Shown here: positions 44,883 through 55,900 of the stretch, in pieces
Layout: the number at the start of each line of letters is the position of its first letter
Numbering within the stretch: position 1 is the stretch's first letter
DNA from: Corinectria fuckeliana
Taxonomy: Eukaryota > Ascomycota > Sordariomycetes > Hypocreales > Nectriaceae
DNA length: 64,000 nt
Assembly (NCBI GenBank): GCA_019137255.1
Contig: WPDH01000162.1
Coordinates: 119,711-183,710 of the forward strand
Reading direction: 5' to 3'
Position numbers and translations under genes: made by a program
The notes under the pieces: model-generated
Database searches by the model: none
What the model was told of the DNA's origin: nothing
Seen by the model: the letters and a program-made list of their open reading frames with translations, nothing else

Positions 44883-47800
44883 TCAACTGAAACCAATCAT
44901 GTCCCCCATCAATAATGCCTGATATTTCTCAATCGCTTCACCAAGCCTGATGAGCACACCCGCAGCCAGCATCTTGACCTCGTTCTCCTCTCCGCCATCC
45001 TCTCCCCTGGTCCTCTCAAACACGACGGCAACCCATTCTCGGGTCTCCATCACTTCCCTGCCTTGGTTCTCGCACAGTCGTTGCATGTCACCCCCATTGA
45101 CTTCCAATAGTGACGCCATGGCTACCAGCCAGCCTCTCAAGGCGCCCACGTCGCCCAAAACATGGACCCTCACGCCGAGCAGGAGGTCCCAGAGCTCCGA
45201 AGTCAGCTGCGGGAGCGACAGCGTCGAGGGCCCCGCGGCGTGGATGACGATTCCGAGGGTTTGGAGGTAAAGCGCCAGCAGGGCAGGGTTCAGAATAAGA
45301 GGCTTCGACGACCGCAAGGCGACCTGGAAGTGGGCGGTGAGTGGCGAGAAGAAGACCGTGGCGAGCAACGCGGCGGTGGTGTTGGGGATGGCGCGCACGC
45401 GCGGCTTGGCCTTGGTGGTAGACTTGTACCGAGCCGTGAAGCTCTGGAGCTTCAGTACGTCCGGGCCCGTGTTGGCGTCCGCGGCCTCTGCGGCGAGAGG
45501 GGCAAGAAAGGAGGAGACGAGCGACTTTGCTATGCCATCGATGGCGTTAGATGGGAGTGCTTTGAGCTGGGAAGCTGGCAGAGCCTTGGTCTCGTTTGAG
45601 GAGTCGAGATAGAGCTGTTCCATCTTTTCAGGGAGTCGCTTCGACGGGAACGCGGCTACGGACTGATACTTTGAGACCTCGAATCCAGCAAGCTCACGAG
45701 CAGACAAACCCAGCGTGATGAGGACTGACGTCCGCTGAGACAGGGAGTAATCGCCCTCGAAAAACGTCCGCGCGAACCAGGGCGCCATCGTCTTGGGCTG
45801 CGAGACGACCAGAGCAATCATTCCCTGGAGGCGCAGGTCGCTGAAGTCGTCAATCTCAAACTTGTCTTGGAGCCCCACGAGCAGGCCGGCCAGCTCGTCG
45901 GCGTGGGAGCTCACTTCGGCGCCGTAGTTGGCCTTGCGGCGGATGAGCACGGGGGCCGTGTGGATGGCGAGGTTTTGCTTGTCGTAGGACTCCGAGTCGC
46001 GGAGGAAGGTGATGAGGTCTCGGATGTAGACCGGGGGCTTGGGCTTGTTGCGCTGGACGAGGGTTGCGTCGTCATCAGAGTCTTCGGGATCGGAATCTTT
46101 GGTGTAGGGGACTAGGTCGTCATCGTCTTCATCGCTAAAGGAGTCAATTTCCTGGATAATGGCTTTTGGTTTGGCTGTCGTGACGGCCGGCTTCGGCTTC
46201 GGTTTCGTCTTTTTCGTCGGCTTTGATGTCATTCCAGTAGGCTTTGGAAGCCGAGGCATCGTTTGTGTATAGGTGTCAGATAGAATGGGATCAGCAGAAC
46301 TGGGGTTATCAGAAACCTTAGTGAGATTCTTCAGCTGCTGTGCTTCATCCGTGTCCATTTCCTCCATGTGAAAGTCTAGCTTCTTTTCTTTGTTGTCGAT
46401 GAGAGCAGAGAGAGATTCTCCAACGACCATGCCTAGAAAGCGTGCTCTCATCTGTGTTGCGCCGATGCGATTCGAAATAGTACTCATGTATGAGCCGGTT
46501 CTCAGGAGCATGATTAGCTTGATGGGTGAGATTCTGTGCACGTAGCCGGCTGCAAGGAGCAGAACCTCCGTGTGGACTATCCCAATTATCAACATGTGTT
46601 AGCTAGTCTTGATTGTCACGGACAACGCACCATTCTGTTGCAGCATTGCGGCATGTTTAATGTAGAGTTCATCGCCGAACTGGGCGAGACTCTTGGCAAG
46701 CACGGCAGTGATTGCTTCTCTATCTTGTGCCAAGGCGGCCAACACAGCACGGCGAATTCCTACGCCGTCACCAAGACCGGCGCCAGATGATGAAGCACAC
46801 CAGTTTACTAGCAGGGTTTTCCTAGCCTCGTCGTCCAGGACGACCCTTTGGAGGATAGTAGCAACGGCGGAGACTGTCTCGTTTGGAGAGACATCATCAA
46901 GGGTAAGGTGACCTAGAAGCTTTCCAGACAAGTATTGCAGTAATATGTTGAGGACCTTTTTGGAGCTTCGAGGTTGAGAGAAGACAGTTTGCGTAAAGAC
47001 AGAGTAGGGATTCCCTCGGGTAAGAAGAAGTCCATCGATGACGACCTTGACGAGGGTTTCTGCGGAGAAATAGTCAGCAACGGAAAAATGGCAGATATAC
47101 ACCGTATTATCTTACCTGGGTAACTTAATGACAGAGATCTCTGGAACAAATCAGAGCAGGAACTCAACTCCTCTTCTTTGGGCAGCAGCCTCGCCCAAGT
47201 CACAATATTCCGTCCCATCCATTTGCTGTACTCAACCCCGTCAGCGATCCACCGACTCTCAGAGCTCACATCACCCTTTTCCGTGACAGCCAGGGCCTCT
47301 GCAGATACTGATATGATCTGCCCATTTGTGAGAAGCGAGCCGAGCTTCTGCGACTGGGCCGTCTTCAAGGAGATGTTGGATAGTCCTTCGGTTGACGAGG
47401 TCCAGAGACTATGAACCGACTCGTCGCCGTGCAAGACAGCGGCTAGCAAATCCAGGAGAATATTCAGATTCAAGAAAATGTCGCTGCGTTTTGCCTCCTT
47501 CCCACCGGCCCGCGATTCCAGGACCAAGGCTTTGACCTGGGCGATAGTGGCGTTCAGGCCAGTGACGCTGCGCAGGCATTTTAGGAAGAGCTCAGCATCG
47601 TGTGACTTTGGCCCCCGCGTCTGGGTGGCATCATCATCGGCAGATCCCTCCAGAAGAAGCGTCCAGTAGTTCGGTGCGATTTCAGAAACCAGGAGGCTCA
47701 CGATGCCAGCGCTCTTCGGACTAGGGACGTGGAAGCGGAAGCCGTCGGATGCAGGTTTGTGGCCGGTGAGAAACTTGAGAACTGCGATGAGCGTATCGTA

Positions 47801-47968
47801 GTCTGGCTGGTTCTTTAGAGCATCTAGAGCATCATCCGCCGAGGACACGATGCCATTGCTTTGTGTTGTATGTGCCGGCGCAGTTGGCTTGATCTCTGTA
47901 AGAAGCAACTCAGGCTCGTTTCTAGGCTTGAGGTAGGTCGTGCTGACGGGAGTGAGTAGTTCATCCAT
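44883..47968 (-). CDS. tel2: Telomere length regulation protein Tel2 (TTT complex)
   Basis: Three exons (47968-47116, 47059-46631, 46576-44883) give 991 residues. Tel2 (human TELO2), with Tti1 and Tti2, delivers PIKK kinases such as ATM, ATR and TOR to Hsp90 through the R2TP complex. The N-terminal two thirds is alpha-solenoid in character. The conserved Tel2 C-terminal domain begins at about residue 610 with RDLITFLRDSESYDKQNLAI and continues with DLRLQGMIALVVSQPKTMAP and TSVLITLGLSARELAGFE. A lysine-rich linker and two acidic Ser motifs, DSFSDEDDDD (572-581) and SDPEDSDDD (589-597), sit just before it, as expected for CK2 sites bound by the R2TP subunit Pih1. Both introns are 54-56 nt and phases agree. 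The gene is divergent from uba3, 371 bases apart. Confidence 0.93.
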
Positions 47969-48339
47969 GGTCGTTATCGTTAACTATTAGTAATTAGCCA
48001 GTATAAAGTTGGCTCTCAGGACATGTTTGTCGCGTTTAATTCCGGGACAGTCTGGAATTGCACTGTTGACTGGCTGTATTTTGTAGTATGCAAGTATGCA
48101 GTTCTCACTTAAGCCTACTTAGTTCCTAATACTGGTGTGGCAGGCAGCTTCCCCACACCGAGAATCTACCCCGCCTTCACCTGGATCTCACCGAGACAGC
48201 TTATGACGGTTCTCTCCCCAGTGCACGGATCCCGCATGAGAGCTGCTTCTACGGCACCTCTCTCTCTTTCCTTACATTCGACGCAAGATCCCTCTCCCAA
48301 CTCCTCCGAATTCTGAAGTCGACCGCTCTTCTCTGGAAG
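47969..48339. promoter_or_regulatory. Shared divergent promoter of tel2 and uba3
   Basis: Only 371 bases separate the two divergent start codons, so the promoters must overlap or abut. I saw no recognisable operator. Confidence 0.55.
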
Positions 48340-49902
48340 ATGAGCGTCGAGACGCAAGCAGCGGCCGATGCCGGCGTCGCCAGCCAAGCTACGCGATGGT
48401 AAACTCCATGATCCTCACCAGCGAAACGAGGCTCTGAGCACCCAGCCTGACCCTCCTCCCAGGAAGTACCTCGACCAAATCCGCCGCAATGCCGGGCCCT
48501 TTACTGACCCCGGGGCAACGGAGGAAGAGTTCCTCGCCCAGTTCGAGAAGTTCAAGATCCTGTATGTGTTCCTACCTCGCGTGTCCTATCGTCGATGCTA
48601 ACGATGGCCAGAGTCATGTTCGTTCACCCCCTCCCCCACCTCGATCGCGAACCTCCCCCGAAATACGGATGCTGACCGAAGGATGCAGCGGCGCCGGCGG
48701 ACTGGGATGCGAGATTCTCAAGAATCTTGCCATGTCGCGCTTCAAGACCATTCACGTAATAGACATGGGTTCGCGCTGCTCTCCCCTGATGTCGCCAGAC
48801 CGATCTGCTCACCGCACTCTTCTCTTCAGATACCATCGACATTTCTAACCTGAACCGGCAGTTCTTGTTCCGCAAGGCCGACGTGGGCAAGTTCAAGGCT
48901 GAGGTGGCCGCCGAGTTCGTCCAGAAGCGTGTCGAGGGCGTCTCCATCACCGCCCACAACAACCGCATCCAGGACTTTGACGAGGAGTTCTACAAGCAGT
49001 TCCAGCTGGTTGTCTGCGGGCTGGACAGCATCGAAGCCCGCCGGTGGATCAATGCCATGCTCGTATCCATTGCTGAGGAGGCCGAGGATCCCGATGCGAT
49101 CAAACCCCTCATTGATGGTGGCACCGAGGGCTTCAAGGGTCAGGCCCGAGTCATCTTCCCCTCCATCACTTCGTGCATCGAGTGCCAGCTTGACATGCAC
49201 GCCCCACGGGCTGCGGTGCCGCTCTGCACCATCGCCTCGATCCCTCGGCAGCCCGAGCACTGCGTCGAGTGGGCGCATATCATCGCCTGGGAGGAGGAGA
49301 AGCCATTCCCGAAGCTTGACAAGGACGACCCGGAGCACGTCACCTGGCTATACCAGAAGGCCTTGGCCCGCGCCCAGGAGTTTAGCATCCCTGGCGTGAC
49401 CTACTCGCTGACCCAGGGCACCATCAAGAACATCATCCCGGCCATCGCCTCGACCAACGCCATAATTGCTGCTGCATGCTGTAACGAGGCCTTCAAGATC
49501 GCCACCACCTCGGCACCCTGCTTAGGCTTCGAGAACAACTACATGATGTATTCCGGCAACGACAGCATCTACACCTACACCTTCAAGCACGAGAAGAAGG
49601 ACGACTGCCCGGTCTGCGGCCGTCAGGCCCGTCCCCTCGAGGTGGATCCCCAGGCGACGCTCCAAGAGCTTCTAGACTCACTCGCCATCCGGCCCGAGGC
49701 GCAGCTGAAGCGGCCCTCGGTCCGAGCCGAGGGCAAGACACTGTACATGCAGTTTCCTCCGAGCCTTGAGCAGCAAACGCGCCTCAACCTGAGCAAGACG
49801 CTCATCGAGCTGGGGCTGGGGAACGGCCAGCAAGTCGTCGTCACAGACCCTGCATTCCCCCTGGAGTTCAACTTCTTCTTCAAGTTCAAAACAGACTCCT
49901 GA
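48340..49902 (+). CDS. uba3: NEDD8-activating enzyme E1 catalytic subunit Uba3
   Basis: Five exons (48340-48398, 48463-48561, 48612-48617, 48689-48768, 48830-49902) give 438 residues. With its partner Ula1/APP-BP1, Uba3 adenylates NEDD8 and passes it to Ubc12 for cullin modification. The nucleotide-binding motif is KILVIGAGGLGCEIL (51-65), followed by VIDMDTIDISNLNRQFLFR. Catalytic Cys214 lies in VPLCTIASIPRQPEHCVEW. Zinc ligands are Cys197/Cys200 and a later CPVCG. The C-terminal ubiquitin-fold domain that binds the E2 spans about residues 340-438. Exon 3 is only six bases (AGTCAT). It is needed to restore LVI of the Rossmann strand; skipping it keeps the frame but deletes two residues. Introns 3 and 4 both begin GTTCG, an uncommon donor. 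Confidence 0.9.
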
Positions 49903-50183
49903 GTGGAGACGGGAGCAAAACGAGATGGGAAATGGCGTTGATGAGTGTTCTGGGCATTTTCTGGCGTTGAAGATATTGTGACGAGACGAGACGAATAAAA
50001 CTGTAGGAGCAGATTCATAATATTCACGTAGTAAAGGAACGCCGAGGTCAAGTAGAAGATAAAAAGCGGTGGTCATGGTATCATCCCTTTTTGTCTACCC
50101 GCAAGTGAGCGAAAGAAAAGAAAAGAAAGTGCAGAAAATTATGGTACAAAGGCATTAAGCAAACAACCAACACCTTAAGCCGG

Positions 50184-51435
50184 CTACCGCGCCATGTTGA
50201 TGACCTGCTGCTCGAGCTTCTTGCACTTGAGCTTCAGGTGCTTGACGGACTCGAGGAAGAGCTCGTCGCTGTTCCACTGCCCCGTGCTCTCGATGGAGAA
50301 GATGAAGTGGTCTCTCCTCCGGCCCAGCTTCACCTTGCCCTCGAACTCCTCGTGCCGCAGACACTCGCGGCTCACCGTGTCCTTCATGGGGTCGACGACG
50401 ACGGCCTTGGCCTTGCCCTCTTGGCCGTCGTACGCGCTGCCCTTCTGCGCCGCCTCCGCCTTGGTGACCTTGTCGAGGCCGATGACGCCCTCGGGGAAGC
50501 ACTTGGCGAACTTTTGGGCGTCGGCGCCGAGGATGGGCTTGGTGATGGTGATGGTGGGGAGCAGCCGGTAGGACGCCGTGGCGACGGGGGAGAACTTGGC
50601 GTGGTCGGAGCCGACGCCCTTGTGCATGTGCATGGCGAGGCTGATGGACTGGCGCGGGCGCAGCTTGGCGATGAGGATGTCCGGGTTGGTCGGGCGGATG
50701 GCGTCCTCGCCGCTGAAGTACTCGGCCTGCTTGCCGGTGGGCACGAAGACGATGTCCCGGGCGTAGACGTGGGCGTTGCGGTAGGCCTTGAGGGGGTCGT
50801 TCTCGGTGGGCGCGGCGTCCGGGTTGACGGTGCACTCGACGTTGAGCTCGAGGCGGACCGTGTTCCAGTCGAAGCAGCCGGCGTAGGGGTCCTCGCCGGC
50901 GTCGGGCTTCTTGTGCCACTTGAGGAAGTTGTGCAGGCCCTCGCGGCCGCCCTTGAAGGGGACGAGGCCGAGGCGGTGGGCGAGCACCTCGTCCTGGATC
51001 ACCGAGGTGTTGTTCTCGATGTAGACGTTCTCGACGGCCAGCGTGGGGATCTCGGCGAGGAGGATGCGGCGGAAGGCATTGGAGAGCGAGGCGTCGATGC
51101 CGACGAGGGAGAAGGAGGACAAGAACTGGTCGTTCTGGTGGAAGTCGACGGAGAAGGCGTCGCGGAAGCGATCGATGGTGAACTCGAGATCCTCGCCGGG
51201 GTAGTGGCCGGGATAGTCGGTCGAGGAGTTGTTGGTGACGGTCTCGAGGTTGATGCCGACGGTCTTTTTATTATTTATTATTAGTTTCCAACGAGAGTCA
51301 GTTTAAACCCCCCCCCCCCCCCCCCGAAAAGCAATTGTTCGGTTGTTTGAAGGAGAGAGAAAAACATACCTGGCGGCGCGCAATCTCCTCGTCGTCGGGA
51401 GTACTCCTCCACGCAGCCTGCTGTGTGGGATGCAT
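50184..51435 (-). CDS. rpc40: RNA polymerase I and III subunit AC40 (RPAC1/Rpc40)
   Basis: Two exons (51435-51370 and 51263-50184) give 381 residues. AC40 with AC19 forms the alpha-like assembly platform of RNA polymerases I and III. Exon 1 encodes 22 residues ending EEIARRQ. After the splice comes TVGINLETVTNNSSTDYPGH, as in related fungal subunits. The alpha-type core is FSLVGIDASLSNAFRRILLA, then EIPTLAVENVYIENNTSVIQ and DEVLAHRLGLVPFKG. The C-terminal part is DHFIFSIESTGQWNSDELFL, a standard AC40 motif. A shorter reading could begin after the intron, but that would lose the conserved N-terminus. The intron (51264-51369) holds an 18-base G run in the sense direction and ends in AAAAG without a pyrimidine tract. 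Confidence 0.92.
51308..51325 (-). repeat. 18-base G run inside the rpc40 intron
   Basis: An uninterrupted C run on the plus strand, which is G in the pre-mRNA. It lies between the donor and the ACTAAT-like branch site of the only rpc40 intron. Confidence 0.9.
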
Positions 51436-52467
51436 GGTTTGGGGGGGAAGCAGTTGTGTTGCGCGGGAATCTGCGATTTGGGTGAACGGGAGGGAAAACA
51501 ATAATTTTTCGATGCCCCTCCACGGTGAGAGAAGGTGAAGGCCGGCCAGCCCCACAGTTTGGCCTTTTGCTCACCTTGCTCCAAATGCGACGGGCCGGGG
51601 GAGGCTCCACATGCCCGTTCAACCAAGGGTGTACTTACATATGGACCTAGTAATCTAGTAGATGCGAAGCGTTGTTGGTGTTGGATGCCGACGTCCTTCC
51701 TCCTTGTACTAAGTTGGAGCTCTTCTAGCGTGATATTGACAAGTTCCATGGTGACAATCATCCACTCACTATCACACACACATCAGGGATGCAGAAGAAC
51801 GGTTCATGCCGGGGCTTACCAACGATGCATATCCCTACTACTGTGTAACGGAATACTTACGCCTCGGCGCCATTACAGGCTACGATCATCCGATGGTCCG
51901 CCACGCCCTCTCTCCGCAATCCAAGCCCATCACCTAGATTACCACATGACGCCAGCAACCCTCTTTCTCTCTCCCGGTGGAACCGGCTAAAGCTTCCCGG
52001 TGCCTTGCGCGCCTGTGACCGACCGGCATCGACGTAAGCGAATCCTTTTTTTGCCGGAAAGCCCTTGGCCTCTCATGTTCCTTGCTTGCGAACCTCCTCC
52101 TCCCACTACCCCAGCACCCCGACGCCCCAGCGAAGGACCCTTGACCCTTTTTTTTGTCTTTCTTTCTTTCGAGCCGAGTACAAGGAAAGCTCGGGGGCAG
52201 CCTTCAGTCTAGCTTACTGAGGCGGAGTTTGGGAAGGTATTTAGTTCGACGTACTGCTCTTCTCTCCCGCCTCGTCTTTCCCAAGCAGTCTCTGTTCATC
52301 CATCCCTCCAATATTCTACTCCAGATATTTGTCCAACTTGTCACCCCATAGCTATCGTCGCCTCTCAGACAACTACAACAACAACAACAACAACAACAAC
52401 AACTACTACTATTACTACTCCTACTCCTACTCCTACTCCTACTCCTACTCCTCCCCACCACGCCATC
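51436..52467. other. Spacer between rpc40 and the 53-residue gene
   Basis: Contains the rpc40 upstream region and the pyrimidine-rich leader of the small plus-strand gene. No other gene seen. Confidence 0.5.
52371..52455. repeat. Compound (CAA)n-(ACT)n-(CTACTC)n microsatellite
   Basis: About nine copies of CAA/ACA run into ACT/ATT triplets and then about six copies of CTACTC, ending just before the start codon of the 53-residue gene, so probably within its leader. Confidence 0.9.
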
Positions 52468-52703
52468 ATGCTCAGCCGCGTCGTGTACGTTCTTGGCCTC
52501 TCTCCCCATGCTCACCCAACCCAACAGAATTCCTCGCCAACTAACGCACCTCACCCAGTGCCACACCCACCAAGGAGCTCGACCGTCAGCTGGAAGCTCC
52601 GCGCATGCCTTTCAAGCCCAAGCCTTCCTCTAGAGATAAGGTCTCCGTTCCCAAGGACAAGGTAGCCAAGGTCGAGGCCAAGCCTGTGGTACCCCCGGCG
52701 TAA
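52468..52703 (+). CDS. Two-exon small protein, 53 residues, function unknown
   Basis: Exon 1 (52468-52484) encodes MLSRV and two bases of the next codon. Exon 2 (52559-52703) continues through TPTKELDRQLEAPRMPFKPK, a Lys- and Ser-rich stretch (KPSSRDKVSVPKDKVAKVEA) and ends KPVVPPA. The intron is 74 bases with a GTACGT donor, a CTAAC branch site at 52541-52545 and a CCCAG acceptor 13 bases later, all canonical for fungi. The joined frame is open and stops at a TAA. The start ATG follows CGCCATC, a good fungal context, after a pyrimidine-rich leader. No signal peptide or membrane segment; the product is basic and probably disordered. I do not recognise a family. The gene is convergent with nup159 (268 bases between stops). 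Confidence 0.55.
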
Positions 52704-52971
52704 ATTGTTCCCGCAATTGCCTTTCAATTGAGTTAGATGTATCAGGGAGCAAGGAGTTAGGCATTATGGACGTGTTAGTTTGTTATATAACTTAGTAATT
52801 TCAGACCTTTTTGGGGGTGGGTAGTTTATTATGCCGCCAGACCATGGATCAAACTACACAGAATCGTCTTCGTTCCGGCCATTGGTACACTATCTAAACT
52901 TCTAGACTACAGTTTCTCCATATCCCATACATCCCTGTTTCATCCTCGGCCCAATTGCCGATGTTGTTTAT

Positions 52972-55900
52972 CTATTCAATATCCTCCATGTTCCATACAC
53001 TGGCGCCTCTCTTCTCGACACCTCCCTTCAACTTCCGGAGCACCGCCTGCCTCCGCGTCTTCTTATCCATCAGGTCTCCCTTCTCCTCCGTGCTAAACCC
53101 ACTCAGCTTCTTTCGGGGCGGAGTCGCCCTCACCGAAGCTCCAAGCGAAATGCTTCCAGCAAAGCTGTGTCGCAGGCTCCGCACCGGCGTAGACTCGGGG
53201 GAGAACATGACGCTTTTCCTCCCCTGGGGTGTCATGGGCGAGCCCTCTCGGCTCGTAGACCCAAGGTGGACCTTTCGCAGCTGGTTCTCCAGCACGTCAA
53301 CGTCTCCGCTGCGCTTCTCAACCATGCCAGTCATCTTGGTGATGGTGCGAAGCACGGCCTCCACTGTTGGCACATTCGCCTTGCCCTTGCCCGAGGCGCT
53401 AGACACCGTTACTATCCTGGTCTTGAGTAGCGTGAGGGCTTCCTCCGTCTCGGCCAGAAGCTTCGAAAACCTGGTGAATTCCCTTCGCAATTCATTCTGC
53501 TGAGTCGCCTGCTCAGCGCTGAGCGGTAGAGACTGCGTGACGGTGGCTTGGTCTGGATCCGTCCTGACCATGATGATCTGCTTAAGGTCTTCTTGCTTAG
53601 CCCGGAGACGATGCATTTCCCTCGTGAGTTCTTGACATGCGTCGAGCTTATCGTCCAAGTCGCGAACCCGTCCATTCTCGAGGTCAGGATATGATTCTCT
53701 GTCCAGCACCTCGCCCAGCTCGTCGATTTCGCATAGAACCCAATCGTCGGGAATCTCAAGATCGTCCTTGCTACGGCCACCCTCCTTGCGCCCATCCGTG
53801 TGTCCCTTGATGAACGACTTGAGAGTCCGAGAGTTCAAACCGAGTGTATCAATCATCGAGTTGATGTCGCGGTACACTGCTTCGACCTGACTCGGGATGC
53901 TCTCCTTGGCAGGTGGCGCGACGTTGACGTGGGCAATGAATTCATCTAGAGCCAGAGAGCCCTCAATTTCAGAGGCGAGGATCTTCTGAACTTCCTCGTC
54001 ATCCTCGTCAACCAGGGGTTGCGTCTCCTCAGCCTCCTGTCGGGCCTTCAGCTTCCTATGTTGAACCATGAAAGGATCGTCGGCAGGAGACGCCGGCTCT
54101 CGGCTCTTGATAGAGGCTCCAAATTGCGACTTCCTGGGTCCTAGAATCTGCGAGGCCATACCCGGGGCGCTGACCGATCTCGTAGAATCAGCTCGAATAA
54201 CTCGACCGGGCACCGCGCCGCGCATAGGACTTGGAGACCGAGGACTGGTCGCGCCCGGTCTTGGGAACATGGGCGCGTTGCGGCTGATTTCGCCAAAGAG
54301 AGGACGAGATGCCTCTTGGCCTGGTCTAACACTGGCGGGAGTGATTCTACCGAGACCGCCAAACGAGCTCTGTGGGGTAAATCCTGGCGTAGGCGTAAGG
54401 CCAGAGGTGCTGGGGCTCAAGTCCTTTGCCACGTCGACGCCACTGCCTTCCGACGCGTTGTCCTCCGCGAGATCATCGCTCTCATCATCGGTGGAGTCGG
54501 GAGCAGAAGAGGCCGCGGAAGACTCTTCTGAGGGCAACCTCGGTGCGACGAAATTCGAGGGCGGTGGCGCATCCTGGACGCCAGGGGTCGGCGGCTCTGG
54601 GGAATCGGGTGCTAGAGGAACATCCTCTGCGGCCTTCGATGTAGCGGCCGGCTTAGAGACATTAACAAAGTCCGGCGGCAGTGGAGCATCAGCAGGTTTG
54701 GCAGGCTTCGTTGTTCCAGGCAACGGGGTCGCTTCTGGCTTAGAAAAGACTGATGTAGCTTGAAATGGGTTGCCAGGAGCGGCGGATGTTGCTGACGATG
54801 ACGACGAATCACCAAGGGGATAGGCAACTCGGCTGGTGGCATCCGGGGGAAGTGCCGCCTCCTCTTCCAGCTTGATCTGCGAAGCTCTCGCCGTTTGGCT
54901 CTTATCCTCCGCGGGTTTAGGGATCTCCGACTTCTGACCAAATATCCCAGTGTAGCTATCCTGCCTGGCGGTTGATCCAAACAGACCCCCGCTAGGCTTG
55001 GGGGTTGATTGCTGCGATCCAAACAAGCCTCCACTCGAAGTCGAGGGCGTCTCAGACTTTGCACCAAAGAGGTTGGATGGTTGGCCAAATACCGATGTCG
55101 AAGGGGCGGGAGTCGTAGAAAATGCAAACTTCGACGGAGCAGGAGTCGTTGTGGGAGTGGTGGATTCGGGGCTTGACTGGCCAGGAAACAAAGACGTCTT
55201 CGACTTAGCTCGTGGAGTCTCTTCTGCCTGGTCCATCGCACCCATGTCTGCATCGTTGGTCGCGACGGTGGATGTTGAGATAGCGGGCTTGTTAGCCGCA
55301 TCAGTCAAGGCCGAACCAAAGGCGTTACCGAATAGAGAAGATCCTGATGGCGGAGTTGTCTTGGCGTTATCGTCCTTGGCAGACGGATCAGGCTTGAAGG
55401 AACTCTCGAGCTTGAAAGGAGTAGAGCTAAAGACACTACTAGAAAGGTTGTCCTGCTTGGCTGGGAAAGCCGTGTCGGTATTAGAGCTAGAACCAAAAGG
55501 GTTCGCTGATGGTTTTTTTCCGCTGCCAAAGACGCTACCACTGTTGTTGTCCTTTGCAACAGAGGCGAAGCCACTCTGACTGGAGAAGCCTGCGAACCCT
55601 CCCGAGGGTGCGGCCGATGGAGACGAGGTCAATGCCGCACTGCCGAAGGCGCTCTGTTTGTTGTCGCTTTGCGCAAAGCTGGCGAATCCAGATCCCGACG
55701 TTCCAAAGGCAGGGGTTGGGCCCGCTGCTACAGATGAAGTCCCCCAGGGTGACTGCTTCGCTCTCAACGGGGAAGACTGGCCAAAGCCAATGGAACTTGT
55801 TTGGCCAAACGCTGGAGCTGCGGAGGGTGAACCAAAGGTGCTCGAGCCAAATGTTGCACCTCCGGTGCTAGGTGCTGCGGTAGGTGATCCTACGTTTGCC

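Noticed and set aside
50238..51284. 348-codon plus-strand frame rich in Val, Leu, Gly and Asp
   Set aside because: Antisense shadow of rpc40, produced by G/C at third codon positions.
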